Shown piece by piece: positions 1-8,303 of a stretch of 32,216 nucleotides of DNA. Both the position numbers and the translations under genes were made by a program. Origin of the DNA: an uncultured Aggregatibacter sp. (GTDB lineage: Bacteria; Pseudomonadota; Gammaproteobacteria; Enterobacterales; Pasteurellaceae); contig NZ_CABFLM010000051.1 of NCBI RefSeq assembly GCF_901873365.1, positions 1-32,216 on the forward strand, written 5' to 3'. A model generated the notes under the pieces. It searched no databases, was not told where the DNA came from, and worked only from the letters and a program-made list of their open reading frames with translations. Position 1 is the stretch's first letter. Each line of letters begins with the position of its first letter.

Positions 1-72
1 CTCAGAAGTGAAACGCTGTTATGCCGATGGTAGTGTGGGAGATTCCCATGTGAGAGTAGGTCACCGCCAAGT
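1..72 (+). rRNA. rrf: 5S ribosomal RNA, 3' part (partial)
   Basis: The first 72 bases match the conserved 3' two-thirds of gamma-proteobacterial 5S rRNA, including the stretches CTCAGAAGTGAAACG, GATGGTAGTGTGGG and GAGAGTAGGTCA. The 5' third lies outside the window, so this is the end of an rRNA operon read left to right. A rho-independent terminator follows directly. The exact 3' end is uncertain by a few bases. Confidence 0.95.
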
Positions 73-83
73 TTATTAGTATG

Positions 84-114
84 AACCCCTGATGTGAGAG
101 CGTCGGGGGTTTTT
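84..114 (+). terminator. rRNA operon terminator after 5S
   Basis: An inverted repeat (AACCCCTGA pairing with TCGGGGGTT, one bulge) encloses a roughly 10-nt loop and is followed by a run of T. It sits about 12 bases past the 5S gene, where an rRNA operon terminator is expected. Confidence 0.85.
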
Positions 115-163
115 GGTTTTTCGGGGAAAAGTGGGAATTTGTTTATTGTTTTGATGGGTATCA

Positions 164-236
164 GTGGTAGACCAATATTGAAGATTATGTTGATGTCTAA
201 TTTTTCTGATCTCATCAACATGATTAAGCCTACCAC
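164..236. repeat. Two-arm inverted repeat between the 5S terminator and corA
   Basis: An outer arm GTGGTAG (164-170) pairs with CTACCAC (230-236). An inner perfect 9-bp arm ATGTTGATG (187-195) pairs with CATCAACAT (213-221). The structure lies just past the 3' end of the minus-strand corA gene, so it could help end corA transcripts, but it has no clear T-run on that strand. Apart from this, bases 115-304 show no gene. Confidence 0.5.
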
Positions 237-304
237 AGGTTTCTAATTTTATTGAGACAATGAAACCGTTGAATGCTCTACTTTATTTTTGCGTATTCGG
301 TTAA

Positions 305-1252
305 TTACAGCCATCCTTTCCGTTTGAAATACCAGTATGGTGCAAATGCGGCTAACGCCATTAATCCCAAAGCCATCGGGTAGCCGAATTTAAACCCAAG
401 TTCCGGCATATCGTTAAAGTTCATACCGTAGTTGGAGGCGACTAATGTCGGTGGTAAGAAAATTACCGATACAACGGAGAAAATTTTGATAATGCGGTTC
501 TGCTCAATATTGATAAAACCCATTGCCGCTTGTAGTAAGAAGTTGACTTTTTGGAACAGCGATTCATTATGTGGCTGCAAAGATTCAATGTCTCGTAAAA
601 TTTCACGCGCCTGTTCTAATTGATTCGCCGGTAAACGGGTTTTGCGTACTAAGAAACTGAGCGCGCGTTGTGTATCCATCAAACATAAGCGGACTTTAGA
701 ACTGGTGTCTTCTTGTTCCGTTAAGGTTGCTAAGGCTTCATCGAAGGCTTCTCCTTGCGTTCCGTTGAGTATCACGCGGCTTAATTTCTCCAAATCAGCA
801 TACACGTTTTCAATGACATCGGCTAATTGCTCAATTTTTGTTTCGAACAAATCGAGTAGCAATTCATAGGAGTTACATTCAATTAAACGCTGATTGCGGG
901 AACGCATCCGATACAAACGGAATGCCGGTAATTCACGATCGCGCAAGGTGAATAAACGCCCATCGCGAATGGTGAACGCTACGCTGGCCAAATCAGCATA
1001 ATCATTTTCATCTTCACAATAAAAGAAAGAGTGTAAGTGCAAACCATCTTCATCTTCAAAAAAACGTGCAGATGCTTCGATATCTTCTAACTCCAAGAAA
1101 GAGGCTAAGCTTTGGCCTAAACTTTCTTGTAAGGTTTCCCGCTCTTCTATGGTTGGTTCAATTAAATCAAGCCAAATGGCGGTATTTAATGGCTCAGCAG
1201 ATTCATCGATGCGAACTAAGCGTGCATCTTCAAGGGCAAAGGCATTTATCAT
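305..1252 (-). CDS. corA: Magnesium/cobalt transporter CorA
   Basis: A 315-residue protein of the CorA metal-ion transporter family, which forms a pentameric Mg2+ channel in the inner membrane and also passes Co2+ and Ni2+. The N-terminal two-thirds is the acidic, helical cytoplasmic domain. The C-terminus has two membrane segments (about residues 255-273 and 290-309) separated by the family's signature pore loop YGMNF, with the Gly-Met-Asn filter at residues 276-278. It ends in the usual basic tail (KRKGWL). Length is close to E. coli CorA (316). The gene is transcribed alone, with long non-coding stretches on both sides. The identification is firm. Confidence 0.97.
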   Translation of the reverse strand: MINAFALEDARLVRIDESAEPLNTAIWLDLIEPTIEERETLQESLGQSLASFLELEDIEASARFFEDEDGLHLHSFFYCEDENDYADLASVAFTIRDGRLFTLRDRELPAFRLYRMRSRNQRLIECNSYELLLDLFETKIEQLADVIENVYADLEKLSRVILNGTQGEAFDEALATLTEQEDTSSKVRLCLMDTQRALSFLVRKTRLPANQLEQAREILRDIESLQPHNESLFQKVNFLLQAAMGFINIEQNRIIKIFSVVSVIFLPPTLVASNYGMNFNDMPELGFKFGYPMALGLMALAAFAPYWYFKRKGWL

Positions 1253-1610
1253 TTTGTCATACTCCCGATTGGACTATGCACAACGCAATGAACAACAATC
1301 AAACGAATGATCCTCTACTTTTGCGATCACAAGCGCGGTCGTTTTTATCCGTATTTTCAACGACAAAAAGAAAGCGATAAGGATTAAGAAGTTGCAAATT
1401 TTCGTCTGATAGAAAAGATGCCGAAAAAGAGAAAGGTAAATAAAACTTACCAACGAAACCATCGCCGATAAGTGAGAAAGGCGATAGTTACAGTGAAAAC
1501 TCCGTTCGGTATCGACTGTGACTGTCCAAAGTGTGTGTCCTCATGTTACTAAATCGCGCGCAATGTTACGCTTGAAAAGTGACTTCGTCAAGGCGTTAAT
1601 TGGAGGTATT
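1253..1610. other. Non-coding stretch upstream of corA
   Basis: This 358-base gap must hold the corA promoter and a leader of up to about 250 nt. It contains a short inverted repeat (ATCGCC 1461-1466 with GGCGAT 1480-1485). It also has an open 62-codon minus-strand frame (1274-1462) with no convincing ribosome site and no recognisable product. I see no other gene. One near-match to the uptake sequence (AAGCGCGGT) lies near 1333. Confidence 0.5.
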
Positions 1611-2645
1611 TTAGACACAAAATCTCACTGAGAATGCCTCTAATTGCTGCCAAATGTCATCATTAAATTCTTGTTTTGTGCAGCGTTCTATCTCAGCAAG
1701 TTGTTGGAAAAAGAGATAAAGTTTACGATAGGTTAAACGTTGTATGGTTTGGCTAAATAATGGACGACGGTTTTGCCATACTTTAAGGCGATCAAAGTGT
1801 TCGCGTAGTTTAGCTGTCGGCAAAGGATCATCAAGTTTGGCTGGTTGTTCTGGTTTGCTGATCTCTAACAATGTCATCAAATCTCGTTGCAAGGTGCGTA
1901 ACAAAATAATCGGTTGCACATCTTCATCTTTTAATCCGATTAAAATGCGACGGGCGCGGTTACCTTTGTCGGCAAGCATCGAATCAACCCATTGAAACGG
2001 GGTAAATACGGAAGACTGCTCTACCACCGCATTCACACGGGCAAAACTCAATTTTCGGTCGGCATAAAGCAAATCCAATAATTGCAAGGCTTGCTTCAGC
2101 GCCAGTAAATTATTTTCATAGCTGTAGCACAACAGTTGCACCGCTTCTTCGTCAATGCTTAAACCTAAACTTTTTGCCCGATTGCTTACCCAACGTGGCA
2201 ACTGTTCTACATTTGGCGTTTGACAATTCACCAATACGGCTTCGGGCGCATATTGATTGGCGGCAATAAACCAAGCTTGATTTTCAGTAGTTTTCGTCAA
2301 TTTCGCTAGGCGAAAAATCGGCAACACATCAGCGTGTAACAAGGAAACGAATTCCAACAGATTTTTCTGTAAAAGTGCGGTCAGATTTTCCGGTAAATCT
2401 AAGATAATGAGTTGCTTATTGAAAAATAAGCCCATGGATTGCACACGTTCAAACAACGCATTCCAGTCAGTGGAGGGATTAATTTCCAGCCCCCATTTTT
2501 CGTCGAATCCTTGTTTAAACGCAGCTTGTTGAATTGCATCCTGACTTTCAGCCAGTAATAACGGATCTTCACCCACGAGAAAATAAAGCGCAGCGGGTTG
2601 ACGCGCTAACGAGAGAGAAAGCTGTTCAGGAAAAATGCGATTCAT
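1611..2645 (-). CDS. holA: DNA polymerase III subunit delta
   Basis: A 344-residue protein matching HolA, the delta subunit of the clamp loader that opens the beta sliding clamp. Features typical of the family are the N-terminal MNRIFPEQL start, the ALYFLVGEDPLLL strand-loop, and the helical C-terminal collar region near KVWQNRRPLF. E. coli delta is 343 residues. Its start codon overlaps the stop codon of lptE (TAATG at 2643-2647), so the two are co-transcribed and probably translationally coupled, as in other gamma-proteobacteria. An exact uptake sequence lies inside the gene at 2373-2381. Confidence 0.95.
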   Translation of the reverse strand: MNRIFPEQLSLSLARQPAALYFLVGEDPLLLAESQDAIQQAAFKQGFDEKWGLEINPSTDWNALFERVQSMGLFFNKQLIILDLPENLTALLQKNLLEFVSLLHADVLPIFRLAKLTKTTENQAWFIAANQYAPEAVLVNCQTPNVEQLPRWVSNRAKSLGLSIDEEAVQLLCYSYENNLLALKQALQLLDLLYADRKLSFARVNAVVEQSSVFTPFQWVDSMLADKGNRARRILIGLKDEDVQPIILLRTLQRDLMTLLEISKPEQPAKLDDPLPTAKLREHFDRLKVWQNRRPLFSQTIQRLTYRKLYLFFQQLAEIERCTKQEFNDDIWQQLEAFSVRFCV

Positions 2646-3148
2646 TAGTTGCCATGAATTTGGTGCTGTAAGGCCACCATTTTGTTAATTAACTGACGTG
2701 CAGCCTGCTCACGCATATCCTGCCAAATCACGTCTTTTTCTGCCGATTTTGCCAATGCCGCACGGGCGTTATCAAAGAATGTACGATTAACTTTGGTACT
2801 GATTGGGAAGTTGTCTTTATTTGGCAATTTCACGCTGGCTTCCACTTCTAAAATCAGCTGTTTTTCCGCCTCACGGCCTTGTTTGAAAATCGATACCACT
2901 TGATCTTTGCTTGAAATTTTATTTAAACGCAACACCGGAACATCGGCCTTGTCTTCCACTAAATTCACGTTGTTGAGTTGTAACTGACGACGCATGGATA
3001 ACGCCATATCGCTATAAGGATCGCTACTTTCCAATTTTAACGTTTGTAATTCTTGAGGAATCAGTTCACCGTTTTGGAAGTGAAATCCACAGGCAGAAAG
3101 CGCCAACACGCCGGCGGACAACCATAAGGTTTTGAGGGGGTTTAGCAT
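2645..3148 (-). CDS. lptE: LPS-assembly lipoprotein LptE
   Basis: A 167-residue outer-membrane lipoprotein of the LptE (formerly RlpB) family, which plugs the LptD barrel and helps place lipopolysaccharide in the outer leaflet. The start at 3148 is chosen because it gives a clean lipoprotein signal (MLNPLKTLWLSAGVLALSAC, lipobox LSAC with the lipidated Cys at residue 20) and is preceded by AAGG about 8 bases upstream. The frame stays open for another 30 codons upstream, but those include an uptake-sequence hairpin and are probably not translated. The mature start GFHFQNG is typical of the family. leuS, the usual upstream partner, is absent here; a HerA-like ATPase gene lies upstream instead. 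Confidence 0.93.
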   Translation of the reverse strand: MLNPLKTLWLSAGVLALSACGFHFQNGELIPQELQTLKLESSDPYSDMALSMRRQLQLNNVNLVEDKADVPVLRLNKISSKDQVVSIFKQGREAEKQLILEVEASVKLPNKDNFPISTKVNRTFFDNARAALAKSAEKDVIWQDMREQAARQLINKMVALQHQIHGN

Positions 3149-3167
3149 AAAATTTACCTTAAAAACC

Positions 3168-3194
3168 GACCGCACTTTTGCTTTAAGTGCGGTC
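3168..3194 (-). terminator. Inverted pair of uptake sequences acting as terminator
   Basis: GACCGCACTT (3168-3177) and AAGTGCGGTC (3185-3194) form a perfect 10-bp stem with a 7-nt loop. Both arms are DNA uptake sequences. T-runs lie on both sides, so the structure can stop transcripts from the minus-strand ATPase gene just before lptE, or from the plus strand. Paired uptake sequences used as terminators are well known in Haemophilus. Confidence 0.75.
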
Positions 3195-3294
3195 ATTTTT
3201 TTGACTAAAAATATGAGCCTTATTCTACAAGACTCCACTGTTTTACACTAGCCTTACCTTGTGCGGAAAGTGTGGTGCATTTTTCGGAGGAATT

Positions 3295-4794
3295 TTACTT
3301 CTTAAACGCGCCTAAAATTCCCCGCATAATTTGTTTGGTGATTTGGCTGCGGATGTTGCGTCCTACGGCTTTGGCAACGCCGCTGACCAGCTCTTCCGTT
3401 ATGGTCAGTTGTTCACCGCGTTTTTTCGTACCGAAGATCATGCGGCTGAGGCTACCCATAATGCCGTTTTCTTCTTCCTGCTTGGCTTGTTCCGCTTGTT
3501 TTTGCGCCACGGCGGCTAAATCTGCTTGTTGGTTTAACACCTCAAAAGCAGATTCGTTATCCACATAATTTTTATAGAAGGCATACAAATCGTCGTCTTT
3601 CACCCAAGCGGTGCGTTGTTCGGCGGTAATCGGCGCTAATTGGCTTTTCGGTGGGAAAATGTAAGCAATTTCCACCGGTGTCGGCATGCCTTTTTCATCT
3701 AAGAACGAGACTAATGCCTGACCTACGCCGAGTGTTGAAATGGTTTCGACCACATTAATGTTTGGGTTGGAACGGAAGGTTTCCGCGGCTGATTTCACCG
3801 CCTTTTGATCGCGTGGTGTAAAGGCACGCAAGGCGTGTTGCACGCGGTTGCCTAATTGACCGAGCACGGTGTCCGGTAAATCCAATGGGTTTTGGGTCAC
3901 GAAATAAATACCTACACCTTTGGAGCGAATCAAACGCACAACCTGTTCTACTTTATCTACTAATACGCTTGGTGCGCCGTCAAACAGCAAATGTGCTTCG
4001 TCAAAGAACATCACAAATTTCGGTTTGTCGGGATCGCCCACTTCCGGTAGCTGTTCAAACAATTCTGCCATTAACCAAAGCAAGAACGCGCTGTACATAC
4101 GTGGAGAGTTAATTAATTTTTCCGAATTGAGCACATTGATGACGCCTCGACCATCACGGGTTTGTAGCCAGTCATCTAAGTTCAGAGCCGGTTCGCCGAA
4201 TAAATTTGTTGCCCCCTCATTTTCTAAGGTTAATAAGGCACGTTGAATGGCGCCCACACTGGCGGCAGACACGTTGCCATATTCCACTTGGAAGGACTTG
4301 GCGTTTTCCGCTACATATTTCAACATGGCACGCAGGTCTTTTAGGTCGATAAGCAATAAGCCTTTGTCATCCGCCACACGGAACACGAGGTTGAGTAAAC
4401 CTTCTTGCGTCGCGTTGAGATTTAATAAACGGGAGAGCAACAATGGCCCCATTTCAGAAATGGTGGTACGGAGTGGAATGCCGGTTTCGCCGAACACGTC
4501 CCAGAAAGAAACAGGATAACCGCTCAAATAGCTTTCGCCGCCTAAATTGAATTGTTCGATACGCTCGGCGATTTTGCCTTGCATCGCGCCCGGTTGCACT
4601 AAACCGGAAAGGTCGCCTTTCACATCCACTAAAAACACCGGCACGCCATCGTCACTAAAGGCTTCCGCCATTTTGCGTAATGTGACGGTTTTCCCTGTGC
4701 CGGTGGCGCCGGCAATTAAACCGTGGCGGTTCGCCATTTTTGCGGTGATACCAAGTTGTTGGTTTTGGCTAGTTTGGGCGAGTAAATATTGCAT
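3295..4794 (-). CDS. HerA-like ATPase, DUF853 (YjgR) family
   Basis: A 499-residue P-loop ATPase of the DUF853/YjgR family, related to HerA/FtsK-type DNA translocases; its cellular role is not established. Walker A is GATGTGKT at residues 29-36. Walker B is VMFFDEAHLLF with Asp265-Glu266. An arginine-rich helix after it (VVRLIRSKG) is followed by YFVTQNPLDLP, the sensor-like strand of the family. The C-terminus (about 430-499) is a charged helix followed by a basic tail (NIRSQITKQIMRG). E. coli YjgR is about 500 residues. The gene is divergent from the MOSC gene and ends at an uptake-sequence terminator. Confidence 0.92.
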   Translation of the reverse strand: MQYLLAQTSQNQQLGITAKMANRHGLIAGATGTGKTVTLRKMAEAFSDDGVPVFLVDVKGDLSGLVQPGAMQGKIAERIEQFNLGGESYLSGYPVSFWDVFGETGIPLRTTISEMGPLLLSRLLNLNATQEGLLNLVFRVADDKGLLLIDLKDLRAMLKYVAENAKSFQVEYGNVSAASVGAIQRALLTLENEGATNLFGEPALNLDDWLQTRDGRGVINVLNSEKLINSPRMYSAFLLWLMAELFEQLPEVGDPDKPKFVMFFDEAHLLFDGAPSVLVDKVEQVVRLIRSKGVGIYFVTQNPLDLPDTVLGQLGNRVQHALRAFTPRDQKAVKSAAETFRSNPNINVVETISTLGVGQALVSFLDEKGMPTPVEIAYIFPPKSQLAPITAEQRTAWVKDDDLYAFYKNYVDNESAFEVLNQQADLAAVAQKQAEQAKQEEENGIMGSLSRMIFGTKKRGEQLTITEELVSGVAKAVGRNIRSQITKQIMRGILGAFKK

Positions 4795-4938
4795 ATTTTG
4801 TTGTTCCTAATTGATTGCGTATTAAGCGAGGCATGATATTTAAAAAACACAGTGCGGTCAAAAATTTCAGTGTTTTTACGTTATAATCTGCCACATTTTA
4901 TTAGTTTATTAATTTATTAGTACGATTTGGAGTGAGGT

Positions 4939-5607
4939 ATGTCAAAAGCAGAAGTTTTAATCATAAAAATTGGGGAAGTTGCACAGTTGACCTTTGCCGA
5001 TGGATCGCAATATGAAAGTGCGATTCGTAAGCAGCCGGTCGCGTCGGTGAAAATTCATGCGTTGGGGGCGGAAGGCAATGATGTTGGGTTAAAAGCGCAT
5101 CACGGTGGTCCGGATAAAGCCTTATTTTTTATGTCTGACGTATCTTTTCCGGCATTAAATGCCTTGTTAGGTGAAAATTTTACTTACGATAATACGGCAA
5201 TTTATGGCGAAAATTTTGTGGTATCGGGATTTAATGAAGATTCTGTGTGCGTGGGCGATCGATTTAAAATCGGTTCGGTGCTATTGGAAGTATCTCAACC
5301 GCGTAAACCTTGCGAACGGTTGTCGAAAAATACCGAAAATGAAAATACGCAGAAAATTGTGCATCAATCAGGTTGGACGGGCTGGTATGTCCGCGTAATT
5401 GAAACCGGTGAGATTCACAAGGGCGATGAGATAATTTTGCAACAGCGTCCGTATCCGCAATTTACTATTCGTTATTTAAATCGTTTATTATCCGATAAAC
5501 CGAGCATGGCGGAATTGGAACAAGCTCTGGCTATTGAAGAATTAGCTCCGGCATTTAAGCGTTCGTTAAATTCACAACTGATGAAATTACAAGAAAAACA
5601 GAGCTAA
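4939..5607 (+). CDS. MOSC domain protein, YiiM family
   Basis: A 222-residue MOSC-domain protein resembling E. coli YiiM, a molybdenum-cofactor-dependent enzyme family linked to reduction of N-hydroxylated base analogues such as 6-N-hydroxylaminopurine. Visible motifs are the HHGGPDKALF signature (residues 54-63), IYGENF (88-93) and the cofactor-ligand cysteine in QPRKPCERL (Cys125). The C-terminal helical extension (about 170-222) is typical of YiiM. A good -10 box, TATAAT, lies at 4882-4887. The next gene starts 2 bases after the stop codon, so the two are co-transcribed. The exact substrate is an inference from the family. Confidence 0.88.
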   Translation: MSKAEVLIIKIGEVAQLTFADGSQYESAIRKQPVASVKIHALGAEGNDVGLKAHHGGPDKALFFMSDVSFPALNALLGENFTYDNTAIYGENFVVSGFNEDSVCVGDRFKIGSVLLEVSQPRKPCERLSKNTENENTQKIVHQSGWTGWYVRVIETGEIHKGDEIILQQRPYPQFTIRYLNRLLSDKPSMAELEQALAIEELAPAFKRSLNSQLMKLQEKQS

Positions 5608-5609
5608 AT

Positions 5610-6083
5610 ATGACCGCACTTTTAGATTCGATTTGCCCTTGTCAGTCAAATAAATCTTACAAGGATTGTTGTGGGCGTTTTCACACACATGCGCAATTTC
5701 CTGAAACCGCTGAGCAACTCATGCGCTCCCGTTATGCCGCTTATGTGCTGAAAAATGTGTCTTATATTGTGGACACTACCGTACCAAGCCAACAGGCGTT
5801 ACTTAACGTACAAGCCATTCAAGCATGGGCAGAAAATACGCAATGGCTCGGATTAAAAATTTTGAACACGGAAAGCTTAACGAAAACCCAAAGTGCGGTG
5901 GAATTTAACGCCGTTTTTCAAGGTGAGGAGGGGGAACAGACGCATCATGAGCGGTCGATTTTTGTGAAAATTGATGGGCGTTGGTATTTTGTCGATCCAA
6001 CGGTGCCGCTGCCGACGATGAAACAACCTTGCGTGTGCGGTTCCGGCAAAAAATTTAAGCATTGTTGCGGGGGCTTTTTATGA
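5610..6083 (+). CDS. YchJ-like SEC-C motif protein (UPF0225)
   Basis: A 157-residue protein with zinc-binding SEC-C motifs at both ends: CPCQSNKSYKDCCG near the N-terminus and CVCGSGKKFKHCCG at the C-terminus. Between them is an NTF2-like fold with SRYAAYV typical of YchJ. The molecular function of YchJ is unknown. Codons 2-4 (Thr-Ala-Leu) are spelled by an exact uptake sequence (5613-5621), and a second lies at 5891-5899. The last four bases overlap the start of the next gene (ATGA). Confidence 0.9.
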   Translation: MTALLDSICPCQSNKSYKDCCGRFHTHAQFPETAEQLMRSRYAAYVLKNVSYIVDTTVPSQQALLNVQAIQAWAENTQWLGLKILNTESLTKTQSAVEFNAVFQGEEGEQTHHERSIFVKIDGRWYFVDPTVPLPTMKQPCVCGSGKKFKHCCGGFL

Positions 6084-6898
6084 GTGAGTGGAAAACGTTT
6101 TTTACAATCTTTTGGCAGCGTTTTAATCAGAATAAATTAACCCAAGCCGCCGGTTATTTAACGTACAGCACCATGCTTGCTATTGTGCCGTTAATTATGG
6201 TGGTGTTTTCTATTTTCTCGGCATTTCCGGTGTTTAATGAAGTAACCGGTGCCTTGAAAGAGTTTATTTTCACCAATTTTGCCCCGTCAGCAAGCGACAT
6301 GGTGGGGCAATACATTGATGAATTTGTGAATAATTCCAAAAAAATGAGTGCGGTGGGGATTATCAGCTTGATTGTCGTGGCGCTGATGTTGATTAATTCC
6401 ATCGATCGCACGCTAAACAGCATTTGGCATGACACCGAAACGCGACCGATTTTTACGTCTTTTGCGATTTATTGGTTGATTCTGACGCTTGGCCCGCTGT
6501 TAGTTGGCGTCAGTATTGCCGCCAGTGCTTATGTAAAAACCATGTTTGAGAGCGCGTCAAACTTTTCTTTTGGACTGAAACTGTTAAGTCTTGTGCCGTT
6601 TTTATCCACGTGGTTTATTTTCACGATGATTTATATGGTGGTGCCGAATAAAAAAGTCAGCATCAAACATTCTGCTGCCGGTGCGCTGATTGCCGCGGTG
6701 TTTTTCACCTTGGGTAAGCAGGCGTTTGCTTGGTATATCGTGACGTTTCCCTCTTATCAATTAATTTATGGCGCGATGGCGACTCTGCCAATTATGTTGC
6801 TGTGGATTCAGTTAAGCTGGACGGTTGTGTTGCTCGGCGCGCAATTAGCAGCAGTGTTGGCAGAAGTGCGATGGAAAAAACAGGAGAATTCATTATGA
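6080..6898 (+). CDS. YihY/BrkB family inner-membrane protein
   Basis: A 272-residue integral membrane protein of the YihY/BrkB family (often called virulence factor BrkB; true function unknown). It has about six hydrophobic segments, the N-terminal family signature AAGYLTYSTMLAIVPL, and the C-terminal YQLIYGAMATLPIMLLWIQLSW. The ATG at 6080 is chosen over an in-frame ATG at 6062 because it gives the conserved MSEWKTFF start and a standard ATGA overlap with the preceding stop codon. E. coli YihY is 290 residues. It is in one transcript with the genes on both sides. Confidence 0.93.
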   Translation: MSEWKTFFTIFWQRFNQNKLTQAAGYLTYSTMLAIVPLIMVVFSIFSAFPVFNEVTGALKEFIFTNFAPSASDMVGQYIDEFVNNSKKMSAVGIISLIVVALMLINSIDRTLNSIWHDTETRPIFTSFAIYWLILTLGPLLVGVSIAASAYVKTMFESASNFSFGLKLLSLVPFLSTWFIFTMIYMVVPNKKVSIKHSAAGALIAAVFFTLGKQAFAWYIVTFPSYQLIYGAMATLPIMLLWIQLSWTVVLLGAQLAAVLAEVRWKKQENSL

Positions 6899-7278
6899 AT
6901 GGGGTTTTGGGACCACATGAAGGCAAAGAGTTAGCGTTAATGCTTAATCATAAAAAGAATGTAGCTTTATTTAATAATGATTTAGGCATCCCTGCTGAAT
7001 TTTTCCCATATATTGAACAAGGGATTTTTGTTGTTCTGGAACAAGCTAATGAAATTTACGTATCGACAGATGACTTTGCGTTAATAAATTTTATTGTTTA
7101 TCGGAAAGGCTACGAGGTTCAGGCGGAAAAATTAAAGCACTTGTTAGCGGAAGGCGCAACTGAGTTTATACCTGAGATAGAAAGGGAGATTGGACGGATT
7201 TTAGGATATAACGAACAGGATATTGAGTTTTATCTTGTCAATTTAGAACAACATTTAAAACGTAGAGAAGAATTATGA
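6895..7278 (+). CDS. Hypothetical protein, AT-rich, unrecognised
   Basis: A 127-residue soluble, acidic protein that I do not recognise. It starts MNGVLGPHEGKELALML, contains a hydrophobic strand pair (GIFVVLEQ, FALINFIVYRKG), and ends in a charged helical region (about 80-127). It has no signal peptide, membrane segment or cysteine. The start at 6895 is supported by a GGAG ribosome site about 10 bases upstream and an ATGA overlap with yihY. The stop codon overlaps the dtd start in the same way. GC is about 35% over bases 6901-7260, against about 50% or more in the adjacent genes, and it has no uptake sequence. The tight overlaps make it a real, translated gene; the role is unknown. Confidence 0.8.
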   Translation: MNGVLGPHEGKELALMLNHKKNVALFNNDLGIPAEFFPYIEQGIFVVLEQANEIYVSTDDFALINFIVYRKGYEVQAEKLKHLLAEGATEFIPEIEREIGRILGYNEQDIEFYLVNLEQHLKRREEL

Positions 7279-7709
7279 TCGCATTAATTCAACGGGTAAC
7301 GCAGGCGAAAGTGGAAGTGGGTGGCGAAGTCGTCGGGCAAATCGGCAAAGGCTTGTTGGTGTTGCTGGGCGTCGAAAAAGATGACGATCGCGCCAAAGCG
7401 GATAAATTGGCGGAGAAAGTGCTGAATTATCGCGTGTTTAGCGACGAGAACGACAAGATGAATTTGAACGTACAACAAGTGGCTGGCGAAGTCTTGGTGG
7501 TGTCTCAATTTACGTTAGTGGCAGATACACAAAAAGGGCTTCGTCCGAGCTTTTCCAAAGGCGCAACACCATCGTTAGCAAACGAACTTTATGAATATTT
7601 TGCCCAAAAGTGCGGTGAAAAAGTGAAGGTGGAATGCGGCCGATTTGCAGCGGATATGCAGGTGAGTTTAACTAATAACGGGCCGGTGACATTTTGGTTG
7701 CAGGTATAA
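7275..7709 (+). CDS. dtd: D-aminoacyl-tRNA deacylase
   Basis: A 144-residue protein of the Dtd family, which hydrolyses D-amino acids (and glycine) wrongly attached to tRNAs. Both active-site motifs are present: SQFTLVAD (residues 77-84) and NNGPVTF (134-140), which includes the Gly-cisPro pair that gives chiral selectivity. Length matches E. coli Dtd (145). It starts by a 4-bp overlap with the upstream orphan gene and carries an uptake sequence at 7608-7616. Confidence 0.97.
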   Translation: MIALIQRVTQAKVEVGGEVVGQIGKGLLVLLGVEKDDDRAKADKLAEKVLNYRVFSDENDKMNLNVQQVAGEVLVVSQFTLVADTQKGLRPSFSKGATPSLANELYEYFAQKCGEKVKVECGRFAADMQVSLTNNGPVTFWLQV

Positions 7710-7734
7710 GTTTAAATAAAATTAAGGAGATATC

Positions 7735-8292
7735 ATGAATACGATTCAATTTTTACTGTCAACCATCATCAGTATTTACGGTTTTATTTTCGTTTTGCGC
7801 GCGTGGTTTCAGATTGCCAAGGTGGATTTTTATCATCCGCTTTCTCAGGCGTTAGTTAAAGTCACGCAGCCCGTGTTAAATGTTTTAGGAAAATTTGCGC
7901 CTATGGTGAAAGGCGTGAATCTTGCCGCATTGCTTGCTTGTTTTATTTTGGGTGTAGGGAAATTAGCAGTTATTCAGTTTTTAGATATGGTAGAAGCCTC
8001 ACTTGTCGCTTATGTCCTCGTTGGTGTTCTGAATGTGGTACACGCCGTAGGGGAAGCGGTTTTTTATGTGTTATTGATTAGCGCGATAATGAGTTGGTTT
8101 AATCGTTCGCCTAACGCCATGCAATATATGTTGTATCAGTTGAGTGAGCCTTTACTGCGCCCGATTCGCAAACTGTTGCCGAATACCGGCATGATTGATT
8201 TCTCACCGATGGTCGTGGTATTCATTTTATTCTTTGCCAACAAAGTGTTGTATGACGTATTTGGTCAACTTTGGGCTATTGCAACATTGTAG
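7735..8292 (+). CDS. yggT: YggT family membrane protein
   Basis: A 185-residue inner-membrane protein with two YggT repeats, each a hydrophobic pair followed by a conserved segment of the PLL-RPIRKLLPN type (the second near residues 139-150). Relatives have been linked to osmotic stress or cell division, but the function is not settled. AAGGAG lies 7 bases before the ATG. yggU follows after 11 bases, the same order as in E. coli and other gamma-proteobacteria. Confidence 0.93.
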   Translation: MNTIQFLLSTIISIYGFIFVLRAWFQIAKVDFYHPLSQALVKVTQPVLNVLGKFAPMVKGVNLAALLACFILGVGKLAVIQFLDMVEASLVAYVLVGVLNVVHAVGEAVFYVLLISAIMSWFNRSPNAMQYMLYQLSEPLLRPIRKLLPNTGMIDFSPMVVVFILFFANKVLYDVFGQLWAIATL

Positions 8293-8303
8293 ATGGGGGA
8301 AAC

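Noticed and set aside
1066..1380. 104-codon plus-strand frame overlapping the corA start
   Set aside because: Antisense shadow of corA with no family similarity.
1274..1462. 62-codon minus-strand frame upstream of corA as a gene
   Set aside because: No ribosome site and no recognisable domain; kept only as a remark on the leader.
6730..6894. Longer N-terminus for the orphan gene
   Set aside because: It would overlap yihY by 169 bases in another frame; the ATG at 6895 has a ribosome site and the same ATGA overlap as its neighbours.
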